A stretch of 35,123 bases of DNA from Sphaerochaeta sp. (GTDB lineage: Bacteria; Spirochaetota; Spirochaetia; Sphaerochaetales; Sphaerochaetaceae). Each line of letters begins with the position of its first letter. Within the stretch, counting starts at the first letter, position 1. A model generated the notes under the pieces. The model did no database searches and was not told the origin of the DNA. It was given only the letters and a program-made list of their open reading frames with translations. The stretch covers positions 1-35,123 of the forward strand of contig JAEINL010000039.1 of assembly GCA_016342655.1 (NCBI GenBank), read 5' to 3'. This document shows, one piece after another, positions 1 through 7,601 of the stretch. A program made the position numbers and the translations under genes.

Positions 1-150
1 TGAACCAAGAGGCTGGCAAGGTGTGCAAGAAACTTTCAGACGAAGCTCAAATGAAGAGAACTCCCCACTCTTGAGTACCTTATAGTGGTGATTTCGGCAC
101 TGGTTATAAGCTTTATCTTCAGATATCTCTTGGGCGTCCGCCTACCATAG
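1..150 (+). pseudogene. 3' end of a TctB-like small permease subunit, reading frame disrupted
   Basis: The frame closing at the TAG of 148-150 encodes one hydrophobic segment followed by LLGVRLP. This matches the usual end of TctB small permease subunits, which finish in a last transmembrane helix and a 'LGVPLP'-like tail. TctB normally sits just before TctA, as here (10-bp gap). That frame is closed by TGA at 52-54 and again at 1-3, while the other two plus frames stay open to 74 and 91, so the end cannot be joined to an upstream coding region without a frameshift. Either the gene carries an indel near positions 50-60 or the sequence has an error. Only the edge of the gene is in the window, so its remaining length and the fate of the protein are unknown. 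Confidence 0.5.
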
Positions 151-160
151 GAATACAATC

Positions 161-1651
161 ATGGACTTATTCATACAGGGATTTCAACAATTTTTCACCC
201 TATCCAGTTTCGTCTACATGAATATCGGGTTGATCCTCGGGTTGGTGTTTGGCGCTATTCCCGGTCTGACGGTAATCTTATGTATCGTGTTGTTTCTCCC
301 CTTTACCTACACCATGGGCCCCATCGACTCCTTCATGTTCCTGTTGGGCATCTATTGTGCCGGAGGATATGGTGGTTCGATCTCTGCTATCCTCATCAAC
401 ACCCCTGGTACTCCCCATGCAACAGCAACCATGGCTGACGGATATGCACTTACCAGGAAAGGACAGAGTAAAAAGGCTTTGAATGTAGCCTTGCAGGCCT
501 CCACCTTTGGGGGGATGTTCAGTGCCTTCACCTTACTGTTCTTTGCTCCCCAGGTTGCCAAGTTCGCCCAGAAGATGGGAACCCCCGAATATTTTCTGGT
601 CTGTCTGTTCGGCTTGACCGTCATTGCCGGCGTCTCTGGAAAGTCCCTGATCAAGGGCCTTATATCAGGAGCTTTCGGACTGTTCATTGCAACGATCGGC
701 TTGGATCCCATGACAGGATCGACACGGTACATCTTCAAGAATATCAATCTCTATTCAGGATTTGACCTGGTCATCTGCCTTATCGGCTTGTTCGCCCTAA
801 GCGAAGTTCTGGCAAAAAGCAAGAAGAGCAATCAAGTGACGATTTCAAGTCTGGAAGACGTGAAATCCGAGAGTGGTAAAATTTCCAAGAAGGAGTACAA
901 GCGCATGGCCCTCCCTTCGCTGATGAGCGCTGTCATTGGGGTGATAATCGGGATCATTCCAGGAACAGGCGCCTCCATGGCCTCATTCGTCAGCTATGAC
1001 CGCGTACGGCAGATGAGCAAGCACAAGCAAGAGTTTGGCCATGGTTCCATCGAAGGGATAGCTGCAGCTGAGACTGCCAACAATGCGGTTACAGGGGCAA
1101 CCCTCATTCCCTTGCTCACCATGGGTATCCCTGGTGATGGGGCAGTGGCAATCATGCTTGGGGCTCTGATGATCAACGGCCTTACCCCCGGTCCCAACCT
1201 CTTTGTCAAACATGGGGTCACCATGTATGCCATCATGATCGGGCTCATCTTTGTAAACCTCTTCATGTTTCTGCAAGGCAAGACCCTTACCAAGTATTTT
1301 GCCAGAGTGGTCTCCATTCCCGTTTCCATACTGACCCCGATTATTGTCATCTTCTGTTTTGCCGGAGCCTTCTCGGTCAATACCTCGATGTTTGATGTGG
1401 GTGTTACCTTGGTCTTCGCTGTCATTGCCTACCTGTTCAATAAACTGGGTTTCTCAACGATTCCTGTGTTGCTTGGCTTGGTGTTGGGAGCCATTACTGA
1501 AGAGAATTTTCGTCGATCGCTCATCCTCTCCGATGGGAGCTATAAGATATTTGTGCAGTCCCCCATTGCAATAGCATTTCTAGTGGTGATTGCCCTTACC
1601 ATTATACTTATTGGTGTTAACAAAATACAAGAATCAAAAAGGAGCATTTGA
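161..1651 (+). CDS. Tripartite tricarboxylate transporter large permease, TctA family
   Basis: This is the large membrane subunit (496 aa) of a TTT-type secondary transporter, which imports carboxylates handed over by a periplasmic TctC-type binding protein. The protein is hydrophobic throughout and shows the two family hallmarks: GAIPGLT at residues 31-37 and a related IIPGTGAS motif near residue 265, each at the start of one of the two repeated halves. The length is typical of the family (about 500 aa). The ATG is preceded by AGGAA. The stop overlaps the sulfatase start by one base, so the two are translationally coupled. No TctC gene is inside the window; it would be expected upstream. The substrate cannot be read from sequence, but coupling to a sulfatase and a maturase suggests a sulfated organic acid. 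Confidence 0.93.
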   Translation: MDLFIQGFQQFFTLSSFVYMNIGLILGLVFGAIPGLTVILCIVLFLPFTYTMGPIDSFMFLLGIYCAGGYGGSISAILINTPGTPHATATMADGYALTRKGQSKKALNVALQASTFGGMFSAFTLLFFAPQVAKFAQKMGTPEYFLVCLFGLTVIAGVSGKSLIKGLISGAFGLFIATIGLDPMTGSTRYIFKNINLYSGFDLVICLIGLFALSEVLAKSKKSNQVTISSLEDVKSESGKISKKEYKRMALPSLMSAVIGVIIGIIPGTGASMASFVSYDRVRQMSKHKQEFGHGSIEGIAAAETANNAVTGATLIPLLTMGIPGDGAVAIMLGALMINGLTPGPNLFVKHGVTMYAIMIGLIFVNLFMFLQGKTLTKYFARVVSIPVSILTPIIVIFCFAGAFSVNTSMFDVGVTLVFAVIAYLFNKLGFSTIPVLLGLVLGAITEENFRRSLILSDGSYKIFVQSPIAIAFLVVIALTIILIGVNKIQESKRSI

Positions 1652-3030
1652 TGGCACAGCCAAATATCATTTTCTATTTCTCCGACCAACAGCGTTTTGA
1701 TACGTGCGGGTGCTATGGCCAGAGCCTGGACATAACACCCCATCTCGATACCTTATCAGATGAGGGAGTCCGTTTCGACCTCGCCTTCTCCCCCCAGCCG
1801 GTGTGCGGGCCTTGTCGTGCAATATTCCAGACAGGACTTTATCCTACAGAGACAGGGTGTTTCAGAAACAATATTGCCCTTCCCTCCGATGTGAAGACCT
1901 TGGCCAACTATCTTACGGAAGCTGGATATGAGAATGCCTATATTGGCAAGTGGCACCTTGCCTCCACCGGAGGCTTGGAAGAGACGCCTGCTATCGACTA
2001 CCGTACAATACCCATTCCAAAGGGACTGCGTGGTGGGTATGAAGGCTTCTGGAGAGCTTCTGATGTATTGGAGTTCACCTCCAATGGCTATGGTGGGTAT
2101 GTCTACGATGAGAACAATGCAAAGTGCGAATTCACGGGTTATCGTGCCGATTGCATCACAGACTTTGCCTTGGAGTTCCTGGACCAGTACACAGGAGAGA
2201 AACCCTTCTTCATGACGGTGTCCCATATAGAACCGCACCACCAGAATGACAGCAACCACTATCAGGGCCCTGTCGGGTCTAAGGAAAAGTTCCGTGATTT
2301 CCCCATCCCTGGTGATCTTGCAGCCTTGGAAGGAGACTACAGAGAAGAGTATCCTGACTATTTGGGTGCTTGTGAAAGCCTAGATACAAACCTTGGACGC
2401 TTGGTAGAATCCCTCAAACAGAAAAAGCTATACGAAAATACGGTTATCATCTTTGTCTCTGACCATGGTTCGCACTTCAAGACACGAAACAAGGACGGCC
2501 ATCTCAACGGGTATGATGATTACAAGAGAACCTGTCATGATGCAGCCCTTCGGATTCCCTTGGTGATACGCGGTGGATCTTTCCTTGGTGGCAAGGTGGT
2601 AGAGGATCTGGTAAGTACAGCAAGCCTGCCCAAGACTATCCTTTCTATGGCTGGTGTTGATGTCGGCTCTGCTATGATCGGAGAGGATTTGGCAGAGGTT
2701 GTACAGAAAAAGGATCCCAACCGGGTCAATGAGGTCTTTGCCCAGATATCAGAGAGTAGGGTAGGACGGTGCATACGCACCCCTCAGTTTAAGTATGCCG
2801 TCTACGCTCCGGGCAAGAATGGGGGCACCGATATGGATAGTGATGTCTATGTCGATGATTTTCTGTATGATTTGGAGAAGGATCCTTTTGAGCTTACCAA
2901 TTTGATATTCGACAAGGCCTACACTCGTGATAAATTGGTTCTGAGGGAACGCTTACTCGATTTGATCGCACACGCTGAGCATAAGGACGTACGCATTGAA
3001 GATGGCACACAGGGGAATGGCAAGCAGTAA
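1651..3030 (+). CDS. Cytoplasmic type I sulfatase (Cys-type, anSME-dependent)
   Basis: A sulfatase-family hydrolase of 459 aa that should cleave a sulfate ester. The formylglycine motif is C52-G-P-C55-R56, the Cys-type form that must be oxidised to formylglycine. Other active-site elements are visible: N-terminal metal ligands in SDQQ (11-14), GKWH (99-102) and the metal pair D271-H272 in SDHGSH. There is no signal peptide: the chain starts directly with the first beta strand, so the enzyme acts in the cytoplasm on an imported substrate. The start is taken at ATG 1651 (AAAGGAG about 8 bases upstream) rather than the TTG one codon earlier. It lies between the permease and a regulator, with an anSME gene one position further on. 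It could also be an arylsulfatase- or choline-sulfatase-like enzyme; the substrate is not identifiable. Confidence 0.92.
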   Translation: MAQPNIIFYFSDQQRFDTCGCYGQSLDITPHLDTLSDEGVRFDLAFSPQPVCGPCRAIFQTGLYPTETGCFRNNIALPSDVKTLANYLTEAGYENAYIGKWHLASTGGLEETPAIDYRTIPIPKGLRGGYEGFWRASDVLEFTSNGYGGYVYDENNAKCEFTGYRADCITDFALEFLDQYTGEKPFFMTVSHIEPHHQNDSNHYQGPVGSKEKFRDFPIPGDLAALEGDYREEYPDYLGACESLDTNLGRLVESLKQKKLYENTVIIFVSDHGSHFKTRNKDGHLNGYDDYKRTCHDAALRIPLVIRGGSFLGGKVVEDLVSTASLPKTILSMAGVDVGSAMIGEDLAEVVQKKDPNRVNEVFAQISESRVGRCIRTPQFKYAVYAPGKNGGTDMDSDVYVDDFLYDLEKDPFELTNLIFDKAYTRDKLVLRERLLDLIAHAEHKDVRIEDGTQGNGKQ

Positions 3031-4132
3031 AAAATATGAGCAGGTCTATGAGTACATTAGGACATTCATAGACCAGCAAAAGTTTTCGGAAAACACCAGG
3101 ATCCCTTCTGAAAACTTTCTGTGCAATAAACTTAGTGTCAGTAGGGAGACCGTAAGGACTGCCATCAGGCTATTGGTTGAGGAAGGTGTTGTCTATACCG
3201 TCAAGGGTAGCGGAACCTTCTTCAACAAGAAACGTCTTTTGATGCACGAATCTCTGCCAGAGAACGGAGAGCTCAAGATTGGCGTTATTGTCCAAGGCCA
3301 GGACAATAACGCCAATTCCAATCTTCTGAAGGGAATAAGGAGTGCCCTTTCTGATAAATCAGTTGAGCTGAAGATCTTTTATACGGACAATAAGCTCATA
3401 AATGAGCGTAAATGTCTCATGGCATGTACCAAGGGCTTTCATGGCCTTATTGTCGACGGGGTGAAGGCGAGTATGATCAATCTCAATCTCGACTGCTATT
3501 CAACCTTGTATGAGAAGGACATCCCAATAATATTCTACAACAACTTCTATGCAGGTTCCAACTTTCCCAAAGTCACAATCGCTGACGGCCAGTGTGCAGA
3601 CGAGCTGGTAAAAAGATTGACAGAATCTGGTCACCGCCATATTGCAGGCATTTTTGTCTATGATAACTACCAAGGCATTGAAAAGTACAAGGGGTATGTG
3701 CATGCCCTGCAGAAGTATGGTGCTTCCTATGATGACAGCTATGTGAAATGGTTCATCTCCGAAGATACACAAGAGGAGAAGGAGCTGTTCCGCTCGCTGT
3801 GGAGGTTTCTCAAGGCACTACCCAAATGCACTGCAATTGTCTGTTGCAACTTCATGCTTCTCAAGAGCGTGTTGCGCTTATTGGCCAAGCATGGTAAAAC
3901 TGTTCCGAAGGATTATTCAGTTGTCGGCTTCGATTATTCCGATACTGATTGGCAGGAAAGCGGCATCACCAGCTCGATTCATCCTGGGTTTGAGATGGGG
4001 TTTGAGGTCGGCACCCGCATCTTTCAGATGATTTGTGATAATGAGTATAAAATTCATGACTATTCGTATGTTTTCAAGCCGACTATTTTCAGTGGGACTT
4101 CAATCCAAGATGTGCGAAAAAAGGATCTGTAA
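2996..4132 (+). CDS. GntR-type transcriptional regulator with LacI-type sensor domain
   Basis: A one-component regulator of about 378 aa. The first 75 or so residues form a GntR winged helix (IPSENFLCNKLSVSRETVRT as recognition region, then VKGSGTFF wing). The rest resembles a periplasmic-binding-protein fold of the LacI type, the architecture of AraR-like regulators, which sense a sugar or small metabolite. The start is uncertain: TTG 2996 has AAGGA 8 bases upstream, while ATG 3002 and ATG 3017 are in the same frame. All overlap the end of the sulfatase gene, so expression is coupled. Its place inside the sulfatase operon makes it the probable local regulator, responding to the imported compound or its desulfated product. 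Its operator would lie upstream of the window and cannot be checked here. Confidence 0.88.
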   Translation: MKMAHRGMASSKKYEQVYEYIRTFIDQQKFSENTRIPSENFLCNKLSVSRETVRTAIRLLVEEGVVYTVKGSGTFFNKKRLLMHESLPENGELKIGVIVQGQDNNANSNLLKGIRSALSDKSVELKIFYTDNKLINERKCLMACTKGFHGLIVDGVKASMINLNLDCYSTLYEKDIPIIFYNNFYAGSNFPKVTIADGQCADELVKRLTESGHRHIAGIFVYDNYQGIEKYKGYVHALQKYGASYDDSYVKWFISEDTQEEKELFRSLWRFLKALPKCTAIVCCNFMLLKSVLRLLAKHGKTVPKDYSVVGFDYSDTDWQESGITSSIHPGFEMGFEVGTRIFQMICDNEYKIHDYSYVFKPTIFSGTSIQDVRKKDL

Positions 4133-5238
4133 TGCATGGTAGTATGAAACGAACCCATATAACGCTTATGATAAAGCCTTCTTCCTCTGCCTGTAATCTT
4201 GCTTGTGATTACTGCTTCTACCATGAGACGGCTTCGCATAGAGAAGTTGGACAGCGACCTTTCATGAAAGAGGAGGTGATGATGGCCATCATCACCAAGG
4301 GTTTGGCAGAGGCCAAGAGCTGCTCCTTTGTCTTTCAGGGAGGTGAGCCCTCCCTGATAGGGCTTCCTTTCTACGAGAAGTTTGTAGAGGTTGTAAACAG
4401 TCTCAACACAGAGGGGTCTCCCATCCACTACGCATTCCAAACCAATGGCATGCATATTGATGAGGCTTGGGCAACATTCTTTACGAAAAACAATTTTTTG
4501 GTAGGGGTTTCCTTTGATGGTTCTCCCCGTCTGCACGATATGCACCGCTTTGATGCTCAGGGCAACAAGAGTGCACGCTCTGTGTTGGACGGCATTGCAC
4601 TGTTGCGTGAGAGTGGGACTGAGTTCAATGTGCTTGGTGTGGTGACCAATGAGCTTGCCCAGAATGTCGACCTCATGTGGAACTATATGACAGGTCATGG
4701 CCACAGATACCTGCAGTTCATCCCTTGCATGGAGAGCCTGACTGAAATTCATGAGAAGCAGTTTCTCACCCCTGAGAACTATACCCAGTTTCTCAAACGC
4801 CTCTTTGACCTCTGGTTCGATGCTTGGGAGAAGGGCAACCCTGTCTCCATCAGGTTCTTTGACAATCTGGTGGGAATGCTTGCCGGCTACCCCCCGGAGA
4901 GCTGTGATATGGCAGGCGTCTGTTCTGTACAATATGTGGTCGAAAGTGATGGCGGCATCTATCCGTGTGACTTCTACTGCGATGATGCTTCCTGTCTGGG
5001 GAACCTGCTCACTGACGATTTTGCATCGCTTGATGCAAAAAGGGCAGAGATACGCTTCATAGAGGACTCTCCCAACGCACTAGACGCTTGCACCTCCTGC
5101 CCCTGGAAACTGCTGTGTCGGGGTGGGTGCAAACGCTACAGGGATGAAGGCGGGTACAAGTTCTGTCCTACCATGTTGGAATTCTATCCGTATGTAATCA
5201 AACGCCTGGAGCATGTGGCTCGCACCCTGGTGCGTTAA
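4132..5238 (+). CDS. Anaerobic sulfatase-maturing radical SAM enzyme (anSME)
   Basis: Radical SAM/SPASM enzyme of 368 aa that oxidises the active-site Cys of sulfatases to formylglycine without oxygen, in the cytoplasm. The SAM-cluster motif is C21-x3-C25-x2-C28 (CNLACDYC) near the N terminus. The C-terminal part from about residue 258 carries the many cysteines of a SPASM domain (CDMAGVC, YPCDFYC, CTSCPWKLLCRGGC) that hold two auxiliary 4Fe-4S clusters. Length matches characterised anSMEs (about 370 aa). The ATG overlaps the stop of the regulator (TAATG) and is preceded by AAGGA; ATG 4144 is an alternative. The Cys-type sulfatase two genes upstream is the obvious substrate, which makes the functional call strong. 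Confidence 0.93.
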   Translation: MHGSMKRTHITLMIKPSSSACNLACDYCFYHETASHREVGQRPFMKEEVMMAIITKGLAEAKSCSFVFQGGEPSLIGLPFYEKFVEVVNSLNTEGSPIHYAFQTNGMHIDEAWATFFTKNNFLVGVSFDGSPRLHDMHRFDAQGNKSARSVLDGIALLRESGTEFNVLGVVTNELAQNVDLMWNYMTGHGHRYLQFIPCMESLTEIHEKQFLTPENYTQFLKRLFDLWFDAWEKGNPVSIRFFDNLVGMLAGYPPESCDMAGVCSVQYVVESDGGIYPCDFYCDDASCLGNLLTDDFASLDAKRAEIRFIEDSPNALDACTSCPWKLLCRGGCKRYRDEGGYKFCPTMLEFYPYVIKRLEHVARTLVR

Positions 5239-5263
5239 TCAGTTGTAAGGGAGATCTCTCATT

Positions 5264-6052
5264 GTGGAAATAGTACTGGTAATTGTGACGTTTTTTGCGA
5301 CTGTGCTGGGTGCCATCAGTGGTATTGGTGGGGGAGTCATCATCAAGCCTGTAATGGATGCCTTGTGTGACTACCCTGTCTCGACCATCAGTTTCCTCAG
5401 TGGGAATACTGTACTGGCCATGACAGCGGTATCCCTTCTGCGAAGCAGAAAGGATACCATAAAGATCGATACTGTAGTTGGGTTTCCCCTTGCCCTCGGG
5501 GGTGCTCTTGGTGGCGTGGTGGGGAAGATTATCTTTACCATCGTCAAGCAGAACACCCAGCATGATGCTCGTATAGGGATGATCCAGAACATCATCATGG
5601 TAGTACTGACTGCAACGGTTTTCCTCTATGTGCTCAATAAGCAAAAGATCAGGACGCTGCACATGACAAGCTGGATTGGATCGCTCTCCTCTGGTTTGGC
5701 TTTGGGCATATTCTCCTCCTTTCTTGGTATTGGTGGTGGGCCGATAAACATCATGGCCCTTTCCTACCTCTTCTCCATGGATAGCAAGCATGCTGCCATA
5801 AATTCACTGTATATCATCTTCTTTTCCCAGGTTGCCAACCTGCTGACAAATATCATCCAAGGTGCCATTCCTGAATTCTCAGCCGTCCTGCTTGCCGCTA
5901 TGATGGCCTCTGGTATTGTCGGTGCTATGGCAGGAAGGACTGCATCATCTAAGCTGGACAACCGCCAGATTGACAGGTTGTTTATGATCATCATGCTTGT
6001 TATAGTGGCTCTTTCGGCCTACAATGTGTTTGGGTATGCTTCTCTGGGGTAA
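5264..6052 (+). CDS. TauE/SafE family anion (sulfite/sulfonate) exporter
   Basis: A 262-aa integral membrane protein made of two related halves, each opening with a glycine-rich helix (AISGIGGGVIIKP near residue 20 and SSFLGIGGGPINI near residue 155), the hallmark of the TauE/SafE (sulfite exporter) family. Start is GTG 5264 with AAGGGAG about 10 bases upstream, 25 bp behind the anSME stop, so it belongs to the same operon. In this setting the likely cargo is the inorganic sulfate or sulfite released by the sulfatase, or the desulfated organic product. That assignment is inferred from context only; family members export many anions. Confidence 0.85.
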   Translation: MEIVLVIVTFFATVLGAISGIGGGVIIKPVMDALCDYPVSTISFLSGNTVLAMTAVSLLRSRKDTIKIDTVVGFPLALGGALGGVVGKIIFTIVKQNTQHDARIGMIQNIIMVVLTATVFLYVLNKQKIRTLHMTSWIGSLSSGLALGIFSSFLGIGGGPINIMALSYLFSMDSKHAAINSLYIIFFSQVANLLTNIIQGAIPEFSAVLLAAMMASGIVGAMAGRTASSKLDNRQIDRLFMIIMLVIVALSAYNVFGYASLG

Positions 6053-6101
6053 GAGCCAGTGTACTACATTTTTTGCAATTTGTTCTTTCTCAAAACCCCA
6101 A

Positions 6102-6132
6102 TTGACTATATAGTTTACTATTAGTTTGTCAT
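6102..6132 (+). promoter_or_regulatory. Candidate MerR-type promoter/operator before the diguanylate cyclase gene
   Basis: TTGACT at 6102-6107 is followed after 19 bp by a weak TGTCAT. The spacer holds the perfect dyad ATAGTTTACTAT (6110-6121). The layout and bases closely follow the promoter at 11744-11774. Long 19-bp spacers containing a dyad are the hallmark of MerR-regulated promoters. The -10 box is poor, so the exact start is uncertain. Confidence 0.4.
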
Positions 6133-6183
6133 ATGATATTTCTTTACATGGGCAGCTTCTCTCTCAATCAAGGGGTACTACAC

Positions 6184-7533
6184 ATGATACGAATCACAAA
6201 AAGAGTCTTTAGCGACCTCGCTATCTGGATGATGGGCTTTGGAATCCTGGTTGGGCTGGTCTTCCCGTTCTTCATGCTCCTGTTGGGTATTGAGCCATCT
6301 ATAGTAATGACCTGGTGGTTCTTTGCAGTCTGCATGTTGGCAGGCCTTTGTGTGGGTGCGGTCAACATCATGCTGTCCCATCGTATTGTGGGAGACCGTC
6401 TGAACTTGCTGGCAAAGCACATGAAGGATATTGAGAACCACCTCAAGTCCATAACAGGGAGTGCCCAGTCCATGGACTGCACCCCTGCCAACTGCCATAT
6501 TCCCGTTGACTCAGAGGATGCCATAGGGGCCAGTAGCCTTGCCTTCAACAACCTTGTCGACACCCTAGCCAAATCAATCCAGATCGAGATGGACATCAGG
6601 GCCTATACCCAGTTGCTTTCCACACATCTGGAGACAGACCATCTTTGCCGAAATGCCCTCACAAGCCTGAATATGATGATTGGCTGCCCCTCTGGAGCCA
6701 TCCTTGTTGAAGATGGTGGGGAATTGCGTGTCTATCATACGGTAGGGCTTACAAAATCAAGTTCGCTGAGTACAAACCCCCTGATTCTTGATTCAATGCA
6801 GACACTCAAACGTAATGTCATCAACATACCTGAGGATGTGATGCTTGAAGGCGTCATGACATCCTTCCGCCCCAGAGAGATTATTGTGGAGCCTATCGTC
6901 TACAAGCATCAGAGCTTAGGTGCTGTAGTGCTTGCCTCTGACCAGACCTTCTCCCCAGAGGTATTGGATCACCTGGACTTGTTTGGAACCAGTCTGGCTC
7001 TTGCCTTGCATAATGCCATTACCCACGACCAGGTGCAGAAGTTAGCAGCTATCGACCCGCTGACCAATGTCTATAACCGTCGATTCGGGCTCTCCCGCCT
7101 CCATGAGGAGTTTGTCAGGGCAGTCAAACAGAACATGGCCTTGGCAGTCCTTATGATCGATATCGACCATTTCAAGCAGGTCAACGATGTCTATGGGCAT
7201 ACTGTCGGAGACAGGGTGCTGCGCACCATCGCAGGCACTACCCGCACCCAGATGCGCGAAGGGGATATCCTCGTCCGCTTGGGAGGGGATGAGTTCATGG
7301 TTGTCCTCTTGGGTGCATCAAAGGCCGATGCCCTGGAAGTGGGGGAGGCTATCAGACGTCAGATCGACGAGAAGCACATCAAGTACGGCGAACAGTCAAT
7401 CCATGTGACACTCAGCCTTGGAGGGGCCTCGTTCCCCGAATTGGACGTCGAGTATGAAAAAGATCTCCTTGAAGCAGCTGACCAAGCGTTATACCGGGTC
7501 AAGGAGTCAGGAAGAAACAAGATGGCCTTCTAA
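6184..7533 (+). CDS. Membrane-anchored GAF-GGDEF diguanylate cyclase
   Basis: Makes the second messenger cyclic-di-GMP from two GTP. The 449-aa protein has two N-terminal transmembrane segments (about residues 10-36 and 42-65), a middle region of about 140 residues that looks like a GAF sensor domain, and a C-terminal GGDEF domain from about residue 290. The active-site loop is an intact GGDEF at 367-371. The product-inhibition I-site RxxD (REGD, 358-361) lies five residues before it, so the enzyme should be both active and feedback-controlled. Start is set at ATG 6184, which has AAGGGG 8 bases upstream; an in-frame ATG at 6133 lacks a ribosome site. It is probably transcribed from the MerR-like promoter at 6102. 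No phosphodiesterase lies nearby. Confidence 0.92.
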   Translation: MIRITKRVFSDLAIWMMGFGILVGLVFPFFMLLLGIEPSIVMTWWFFAVCMLAGLCVGAVNIMLSHRIVGDRLNLLAKHMKDIENHLKSITGSAQSMDCTPANCHIPVDSEDAIGASSLAFNNLVDTLAKSIQIEMDIRAYTQLLSTHLETDHLCRNALTSLNMMIGCPSGAILVEDGGELRVYHTVGLTKSSSLSTNPLILDSMQTLKRNVINIPEDVMLEGVMTSFRPREIIVEPIVYKHQSLGAVVLASDQTFSPEVLDHLDLFGTSLALALHNAITHDQVQKLAAIDPLTNVYNRRFGLSRLHEEFVRAVKQNMALAVLMIDIDHFKQVNDVYGHTVGDRVLRTIAGTTRTQMREGDILVRLGGDEFMVVLLGASKADALEVGEAIRRQIDEKHIKYGEQSIHVTLSLGGASFPELDVEYEKDLLEAADQALYRVKESGRNKMAF

Positions 7534-7601
7534 GGGATACGTTCTTCCATATCCTGTTAGGTCATGCCATACTCGTATCATTGTAGTAGGAGATTATCTG
7601 T

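Noticed and set aside
2996-3016. Choosing ATG 3017 as the regulator start
   Set aside because: AGGGG is only two bases before this ATG, too close for a ribosome site; TTG 2996 or ATG 3002 are better or equal, so the longer form is reported with the doubt stated.
6053-6090. Terminator after the TauE/SafE gene at the TTTTTT run near 6069
   Set aside because: No stable stem precedes the T-run; only a 4-bp TGTA/TACA pairing is possible.
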